Positions 58,058-64,000 of a DNA stretch of 64,000 nt are shown one piece after another. The DNA lies in contig JAIOKI010000015.1 in assembly GCA_028335825.1 (NCBI GenBank), positions 310,001 through 374,000 on the forward strand, written 5' to 3'. Each line of letters begins with the position of its first letter. The stretch's first letter is position 1. The notes under the pieces were generated by a model. The model was given only the letters and a program-made list of their open reading frames with translations, had not been told where the DNA came from and did not search any database. A program made the position numbers and the translations under genes. The DNA is from Nosema muscidifuracis. Lineage: Eukaryota > Microsporidia > Nosematidae.

Positions 58058-58486
58058 TTATATTTCTGAATATAACATATGAGCATACTTAAGCTTGTAC
58101 ACTAAACAGATATCTTTAGGTTGTAAAGTAACTCTCTTAGCATGTAAAACACATCTGTAAGCATCTTCCATAAGTATAGTCAAGAAGGATTCTACTGACT
58201 CTTGTAAAGCAAGTATAGCTGACCCTTGAAATCTCATATCAGATTTAACCTTCATAATACTTCTTACTAACCTCTGGAAAGGTCTCTTTCTAATTAAAAG
58301 ATCAGTAGATTTTTGATACTTTCTGATTTCTCTAAGAGCTACTGTACCAGGTTTAAATCTTCTTGTATGTGATGATGGAGTTTTATTACTTGATGTAACT
58401 GACTTCTTAGCAGCCTTTGCAGAGATTTGTTTTCTTGGTGCTTTACCACCTGTAGTTTTTGATGCAGTCTGTTTGGTTCTTGACAT
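58058..58486 (-). CDS. Histone H3
   Basis: Core histone, 142 residues against the usual 136. Tail [21 protein letters not shown]4, K9, K14 and K18 are kept, but Arg8 is Ser, Ser10 is Thr and Ala1 is Ser. The region after K27 is lengthened ([16 protein letters not shown]). The fold reads [39 protein letters not shown] and [12 protein letters not shown]. The loop and C-terminal helix are diverged. In sense the ATG follows GTGGGGTA, the GGG form of the start motif. Confidence 0.95.
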   Translation of the reverse strand: MSRTKQTASKTTGGKAPRKQISAKAAKKSVTSSNKTPSSHTRRFKPGTVALREIRKYQKSTDLLIRKRPFQRLVRSIMKVKSDMRFQGSAILALQESVESFLTILMEDAYRCVLHAKRVTLQPKDICLVYKLKYAHMLYSEI

Positions 58487-58520
58487 TACCCCACTTTTTT
58501 ATTTTGTATTATATATTTTT

Positions 58521-58562
58521 AGGAGGGAATAATTCCCTCCTAAAAGATAAATATGGAGGGAA
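58521..58562 (-). promoter_or_regulatory. Histone-shared TTCCCTCC elements upstream of H3
   Basis: A near-perfect palindrome at 58521-58541 has 10-bp arms AGGAGGGAAT around a single base, giving two inverted copies of TTCCCTCCT. A third copy (GGAGGGAAA) is at 58555-58563. They lie about 35-77 bp before the H3 ATG. Confidence 0.5.
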
Positions 58563-59336
58563 ATTGAAAAAATGAATAATTAAATGTAAGATAATTGTAT
58601 AATTTATTATTTTAGATTCTTATTAATAGTTTTATTTAATAATTTATATAATGTCATTCCTATCAATATTTTTATTTAATTTTTCTTATATGGTGTTATT
58701 CTTATTAATATTTTTATTTAATAATTTTATTTAATTTTTTTTATTAATAGTTTTATTTATTTTTCCTATATGGTATTATTCCTATTAATACTTTTATTTA
58801 ATTTTTCTTATAAAATTGACGAAATGTTTTTTATATGAGTTGAAAGAAAATGAAATATTAAAATTATTTTTATACCCTTCTTTTTGTTAAATAAATTAAA
58901 TTTCTTATATAAGTATATCTAGTAAATAATTCTTATAAAATAAAGATAGATTCTTTTAATATTTTTCTTAATCTGTATTTGTACCTTAGATGGAATATCT
59001 CTTTTTTAATTCAGATTATTTTTTTAAATTAATACCTCATTTCATTTTTATATTTCAATTAATCTCTTATAATTTCTTTTACTTACCATATCAAATCATT
59101 AAAATGGAATAATCTTGTTAGAAACGTATAATTGAATGAAGATATTTACTTAAGAGATAGTAATATATAAATTAAGACTTTCTCTAAAATAGTAAATCAG
59201 GCTTTTTATTATTAATTTTTAGAAATACAGATTATGGGTAATTTTTTTAATTAAATATTAAAAATAACGTCATATTTAATATAATTTCATTATAGATAAA
59301 ATATTTATTACAACACAAAAATTTTAAAATATAAAT
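58563..59336. other. Intergenic region behind the H3 promoter
   Basis: 58610-58810 repeats TTTTTATTTAATTTTTCTTATATGGTGTTATT-like units. 58800-59336 is AT-rich. A 39-codon hydrophobic + strand frame at about 58990 has no start motif and is not called. Confidence 0.5.
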
Positions 59337-60869
59337 TTAATGTCTTGTTCTTTCTCTTGGTTTACATTTTACTACTCCATCACACTTAATTATCATCTGT
59401 CCTATTTCAGATGAAGCACAAATTACTCTTTTTTTAATACGATAACTGTCTATAATAGATAATTCTTTCATACAAGATACAGTTCCTTTTTCAAGATCTA
59501 CTCCATAAGTATTTAATCCACTATTATGTTTAGATCTAAGTTCACTCTTTATTTCATTTCCATTATATCCTCCATTCTCTGATAATATAACAGGAATCTG
59601 TTGAAGAGCATTAGCAAAAGCAAGAATAGCTTCACTTTCTACTCCAGGAACTTCAAGTGCATATTTAGAAAGTTCTACTGCCATATTCATTTCACTAGAT
59701 CCTCCTCCATAAATTATTCTAGGATTCTCTTTTATTTTAATTAATACACAAAGAGCATCATGAATACTTCTCTCTGCTTCATCTAACATTTCCTTAGATG
59801 ATCCATATAAAATAATTGTACTTGCTCCTTTTTTTATACCTGAAAATTTTATCATTCTTTTATCTCCAATCATAACATTTTTAATTTCTTCACATGTTCC
59901 TATACATGAATCTTCTACATTCTCAAAAGTAGAAAGAATCTTTCCTCCTAAAATATTATTTAATCTTTCTATTCCATCAAAATCTGCATGTTCAATAGGT
60001 TGAACATTCTTCATCTTAAGTAATTGCATAGGATAATCATAAATTAACTGTCTATTAATAAAACAATCAATTTTCTTATTACAAATATCATCAATTTTTT
60101 TAAACATTTTTTCTCTTTCTATTTTTTCCATCTCTGCTAAATCTTGTACACTATTAACACTTATTTTAGCTCCAAATACTTTAATTTTATCTTGATCTAA
60201 GCTTGTATTCCCTATCAATATCTTTGGATTTTTCATAGGAGAAATAACTGAATCTTTATTAAGAATAAATCCATCATCCAAATATGAATCTTCTAATTTA
60301 CCAGGACATTTAATTATCTGTATAAGATTCAAATCAGTTTTATTTTCTAAATTATCTACAGCTTTTATACAAATATCAACAAATTTATCTAAATCATATT
60401 TAAGTACTTTAGAACAAAGTGTAGTCCTTATTAAAGATTTTATATCTTCTACAGATGGTTTAATAGATATTTTATCCAAAACTTTTTCACATTTTTCTTG
60501 TGCCATTCTCAACCCTTTAATAATTTTAATAGGATGTATTTTTAAATTAAATATTTCTCTAATAATTAAACTGGATAGAACTGATACAGATGTAGTACCA
60601 TCTCCTTCTTCCCAATCTTGACCTATACTAGAATTTATAAGTATACGAGCTGATGCACTATCAATTTGTAAATTTTTTAATATAAAAGCTCCATCATTCG
60701 TTATATTTAAACTTTTACCATCTCCTTTTAATATTTTAAGCATACCTTTTGGACCAAGTGTTGTCTTCAAAATATCACCAACTAGATCTGTACCTGATAT
60801 TATAGTTCGTCGAGCGTCTTGTCCTTTTTCTTCAGTAGTTCCTAAATTTTGATGTGAAAAAACATTCAT
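59337..60869 (-). CDS. CCT2: Chaperonin CCT subunit beta
   Basis: Subunit of the cytosolic TRiC/CCT chaperonin that folds actin and tubulin. ATPase motifs: TLGPKGMLKIL, TNDGAFIL, and GDGTTSV (89-93). CFINRQLIYDYPMQLL followed by IEHADFDGIERL is specific to CCT2, as is SGIKKGASTIILYGSSKEML with LDEAERSIHDALCVL. GVVKCKPRERTRH closes it. 510 residues, slightly short. TATACCCAT abuts the ATG in sense. Confidence 0.96.
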   Translation of the reverse strand: MNVFSHQNLGTTEEKGQDARRTIISGTDLVGDILKTTLGPKGMLKILKGDGKSLNITNDGAFILKNLQIDSASARILINSSIGQDWEEGDGTTSVSVLSSLIIREIFNLKIHPIKIIKGLRMAQEKCEKVLDKISIKPSVEDIKSLIRTTLCSKVLKYDLDKFVDICIKAVDNLENKTDLNLIQIIKCPGKLEDSYLDDGFILNKDSVISPMKNPKILIGNTSLDQDKIKVFGAKISVNSVQDLAEMEKIEREKMFKKIDDICNKKIDCFINRQLIYDYPMQLLKMKNVQPIEHADFDGIERLNNILGGKILSTFENVEDSCIGTCEEIKNVMIGDKRMIKFSGIKKGASTIILYGSSKEMLDEAERSIHDALCVLIKIKENPRIIYGGGSSEMNMAVELSKYALEVPGVESEAILAFANALQQIPVILSENGGYNGNEIKSELRSKHNSGLNTYGVDLEKGTVSCMKELSIIDSYRIKKRVICASSEIGQMIIKCDGVVKCKPRERTRH

Positions 60870-60879
60870 ATGGGTATAA

Positions 60880-61230
60880 AAAAAAATAAATAAAATATTT
60901 TAATTTTCTTACTATAATGTATTTTTATATGAAGAGTGTTTTATTTTAATCATTGGATATTTTTATTAAGTTGAATTTATAATTAAAAAAAATAAATAAA
61001 ATATTTTAATTTTTTTACTACAATGTATTTTTATATGAAGATTGTTTTATTTTAATTGTTGGATATTTTTAATAAGTTGTATTTATGATAAAATGTTAAA
61101 GTATATTTTTACTAAGTTGTATTAATAATAAAATGTTAAAGTATATTTTTAATCATTGGATATTTTTAATTGATATTTTACTAAGTTTTATTTATAATAA
61201 AATGTTAAAGTATATTTTTACTAAGTAGTA
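60880..61230. repeat. Tandem ~100-bp repeats upstream of CCT2
   Basis: Two near-identical copies (about 60881 and 60985) of a unit with AATGTATTTTTATATGAAGA, then three shorter copies of TAATAAAATGTTAAAGTATA. Confidence 0.8.
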
Positions 61231-62140
61231 TTTGTAATAAAATTTTGTATCTTACATACAATCAGAATAAATATTTTAAGTATTTATCTTTTCATTCTAT
61301 CATTAGCCTATATGTTAAAATTGTAGATAATTTATTTGATTTTATAACAGGATTATTCAAGCTTAAGTTTTTTATTAATCAATCTATAAAAAAATAAATA
61401 ATTAACAGTTATATTTTTAACCACTAATTAATAAATTCTTGTTCTGAGAATGGAAAATCTTATTACTCATTATATATTAGAGTAGTTATCTAAACAACTA
61501 TATGATAGTCTAATCATTTTTAATACCATTAAAATTAGAATCAATTTGATTGTTATAATCATATAATAATTCTGTATCCAAGTATTAAGATAAATAATTA
61601 GTGACATATTTTAAATAATTTATTATTATTTTCATACAAAAGATGGCTGATCTAAACTTATTAAAAATTGTTTTTTATAAGTACAAATTTAATAATAATT
61701 TAGACATTTTAAAAATCATAAAAAAAAACTTTCCTTATTGATTTTTAGAATAAAATTATTATTTAAAAAATTATCATTTGATTTGGTAAGGTAGAAAATT
61801 TTGTATAATTTATTATTAAATTCTTTGATATGTTATTTTTAAAAGATTATGATATATTTTTTTATTAGAGAGTATTTCTAATAATTAAAGATGAAGAAAT
61901 TGTTAAATCGAATAAGAGTTTTTAGAGATGTAAAAGTTTAGGAACTAGATGTACTAAAAAAATTGTCAACAGTTCTATAATTAAATTATCTATTTTTTAA
62001 CGTATTCAATTTTAATTTACACAATGTAAAGAAATTATTAAAAAAAAATAAAAATTGACCTATTTTCAAATGAAGGACTATCTTAGTAAAATTATTAAAA
62101 GATTTTTTTTATTTATTTTTTAATATTTAACCCTTCTCAT
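61231..62140. other. 0.9-kb gene-free region
   Basis: AT-rich, not obviously repetitive. About 61640-61760 and 61880-62000 read weakly like old coding DNA, but no frame is open long enough to name. Ends in the CCC motif before NIC96. Confidence 0.4.
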
Positions 62141-63889
62141 ATGCAAGACAAACTAAAAATTCCATGTACAATAGAATCATCTCAAATGACGAATTATTTT
62201 CAGATAGTAATTGGTTTAAAAAAACTCCAATTAAAAAATTCAAAATACAATGTACTTCCTGTAAAAACTTGTCTTACTAATATATTAAAACCATTAAGAA
62301 CAAATTACGATGTAGATAGTATATTAAACAGTCATGTATACGAAAAACTAAAATTAAGATTAGAAGATCATGAAAAAAAAATTGATAAAATTTTTTCAAA
62401 AGATCTTAAAAAATATATGTTAAATATTAGAAAACAGAATGATTTATTAAAATCAGCTATTAAAATGAACAATGACATGGATACATTCGAAAATATTTTT
62501 GATAAAATACCATCTGAACATCTTTTTAATAATACAATGTTGTATGATATTTATACATTCTTGTGTACTACTAAGCTATCATATGATTATGATCAAGAGA
62601 TTAGATATTTAGGTATTGAGTATATGAAATATATAGATAGATTTCTTAAAGAAAACTCATCTAATATATTAGCCCCTTTAAAAAGTATTGAAGATAAAGT
62701 ATCTGTATTTGTTAAGATGAAATATAGTCAAGAAGAATACAAACTTGAAGTATACGAAGGTAGATATCTTTTTGGAGAAATTTATATATATTTAAGATGT
62801 GGGATACTAAAACCGTTATTTAAATTAATGGATCAATTTTCAGGATTTTTTGAAAATATTGAATCTGATTTTAAGAAGAATATGTCATCTTGGCTTGTAT
62901 CAAAATTGTACACTGGTCCTATAAGAACACTTAGTACACATGATGATAGATTTAAAAGAATATTATATGACATAATGCAAGGTAAAAGAAATATTGAAGA
63001 TCATCTTGTGATTAGCAGTGTAGAAGATTATATTTGGTTCCAGTTAATTAATATGAAAAATGGAGTTGATACTAATTTATTAAGAAAACAATTTGAGAAT
63101 TATAAAAGTAAGAAAGGTCTTTTATTAGTTTATTTATTAACTAAACAATATGAATTAGCTATGGAATTCATTTATAATAGTGAATATCCATCATACCCAA
63201 CATATCATATAATGAAAGAACTAGCTAAAAAATCAGAAAATAAATCTCTATTCGTTGATTTAACTTTCTTATTATGTACTAAAATGAGAAGTGTTACAAA
63301 GAAAATTGAGATTATATCAGAACTTGAACAAATTATAGATTCTTATGCAAGTTGTGTTTCTAAAATGATTATTCGATACAAATTATACGAAGTACTTGGT
63401 CTTACATTAGATAAGAATATTGATCTACATGTAGTACGACAACTTAAGAATATGAATGATCGTAAACAACTTATAAAAGTTTATAAACTGGTCGAAGATC
63501 CTGAACTCATAACTGAAATTTTAACTGACATATTTATAGAAGGAATACTTACTAACACAAATATTGACGAATATCAAAAAATATTTTACGAAATCAAGCA
63601 GTCAGATGAATCAGTGAATATAGCAAAACTTGAAGTATTACAAAAATTTTATGAATTTATACAGACACCTGATATTTATACATTAAAAAAGACTTCATTT
63701 TTTTCTGTAGATTTTAGACTTGTTGAGGTTAAGTACGTGGTCGAAAAAGTTTTAAAAACATGTTGTGAAGTCATAAAACGAGCCAATGATTTTGAAATGG
63801 CTAAGAATATGTTTAGAGTTGTTGGAGAGATTGAATTGAGTGATGATTGTATCAAGTATATTAATAAGGAGCTTATACTATTTATTTGA
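62141..63889 (+). CDS. NIC96: Nic96/Nup93-like nucleoporin
   Basis: Probable linker nucleoporin of the nuclear-pore inner ring. The body is an alpha-solenoid with the family-like blocks YLFGEIYIYLRCGILKPLF and VISSVEDYIWFQLINMKNG (compare SVEDYLWLQL in Nic96). Solenoid helices follow, then a C-terminal VLKTCCEVIKRANDFEMAKN segment. The first 100 residues include a coiled-coil-like part. 582 residues, against about 840 in yeast. AACCCTTCTCAT precedes the ATG. The remaining bases to the window end contain nothing seen. Confidence 0.6.
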   Translation: MQDKLKIPCTIESSQMTNYFQIVIGLKKLQLKNSKYNVLPVKTCLTNILKPLRTNYDVDSILNSHVYEKLKLRLEDHEKKIDKIFSKDLKKYMLNIRKQNDLLKSAIKMNNDMDTFENIFDKIPSEHLFNNTMLYDIYTFLCTTKLSYDYDQEIRYLGIEYMKYIDRFLKENSSNILAPLKSIEDKVSVFVKMKYSQEEYKLEVYEGRYLFGEIYIYLRCGILKPLFKLMDQFSGFFENIESDFKKNMSSWLVSKLYTGPIRTLSTHDDRFKRILYDIMQGKRNIEDHLVISSVEDYIWFQLINMKNGVDTNLLRKQFENYKSKKGLLLVYLLTKQYELAMEFIYNSEYPSYPTYHIMKELAKKSENKSLFVDLTFLLCTKMRSVTKKIEIISELEQIIDSYASCVSKMIIRYKLYEVLGLTLDKNIDLHVVRQLKNMNDRKQLIKVYKLVEDPELITEILTDIFIEGILTNTNIDEYQKIFYEIKQSDESVNIAKLEVLQKFYEFIQTPDIYTLKKTSFFSVDFRLVEVKYVVEKVLKTCCEVIKRANDFEMAKNMFRVVGEIELSDDCIKYINKELILFI

Positions 63890-64000
63890 ATAAATTAGTT
63901 GATAATGTTAATAATTTTTAAATCTACATTCAAGACCTTCTTTTTTTGTTTTTTAATAAGTAAATTAATTAAAACTTTTTGTATTATCATACTGTTACCA

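Overview
The window is a very AT-rich nuclear segment from a microsporidian (obligate intracellular fungal relative). Four things support this. Almost every gene is a short, intron-poor eukaryotic core gene with a strongly diverged sequence (histones H3 and H4, CCT2, RNR1, POL3, PRE10). Most start codons follow, within about 1-15 bases, a CCC(C) block or occasionally a GGG block, the start-proximal motif known from microsporidia. The one convincing intron is only 24 nt and sits 7 nt after the ATG of SEC61. There is no sign of organelle or metabolic genes. I cannot assign the species; the wide AT-rich, repeat-filled intergenic spaces argue against a highly compact genome such as Encephalitozoon.

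Layout. 1-13.5 kb: an unknown protein; a 1.4-kb gene-free stretch with a GC-richer structured RNA candidate; TAF2 with a C-terminal bromodomain; SEC61 alpha; KAE1; a DEAH/DEIH helicase. 13.7-28 kb: SEC16; two leucine-rich-repeat proteins sharing a C-terminal Cys/His module; RNR1; a Rab6-like GTPase; a SCYL1/Cex1-like pseudokinase; a REX1-type exonuclease. 28-35.7 kb: mRNA guanylyltransferase, telomerase reverse transcriptase, elongator tRNA-Met, a short ORC1/CDC6-like AAA+ protein, a DONSON-like protein, a DHHC palmitoyltransferase and an RPC3/RPC82-like Pol III subunit. 35.7-46.5 kb: unknown coiled-coil protein, TAF4, small unknown genes, alpha-actinin, ribosomal protein eL39, NOB1, NOC3, MPE1. 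46.6-64 kb: proteasome alpha7, DNA polymerase delta, histone H4, ELP1, histone H3, CCT2, NIC96 and several unknown genes.

By function the genes cover transcription initiation (TAF2, TAF4, RPC3), mRNA 5' and 3' processing (CEG1, MPE1), RNA and ribosome maturation (REX1, NOB1, NOC3, helicase), tRNA modification (KAE1, ELP1), replication and telomeres (ORC1/CDC6, DONSON, POL3, RNR1, TERT), chromatin (H3, H4) and secretion (SEC61, SEC16, Rab6, SCYL1, DHHC). They are monocistronic and lie on both strands, with no operon-like grouping. Neighbour spacing runs from 9 bp (ORC1/DONSON, convergent) and 23 bp (PRE10/POL3, tandem) to more than 1 kb.

Most distinctive observations: the 24-nt in-frame SEC61 intron; a TTCCCTCC element shared by the H3 and H4 upstream regions; the TAF2-bromodomain fusion; a probable DONSON homologue; loss of the dATP-inhibition signature in RNR1; local tandem duplications that copy gene ends; and the structured RNA candidate near 1.4 kb. 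I found no CRISPR array, no intact mobile element and no rRNA. Family assignments rest on reading motifs by eye, without any database search.
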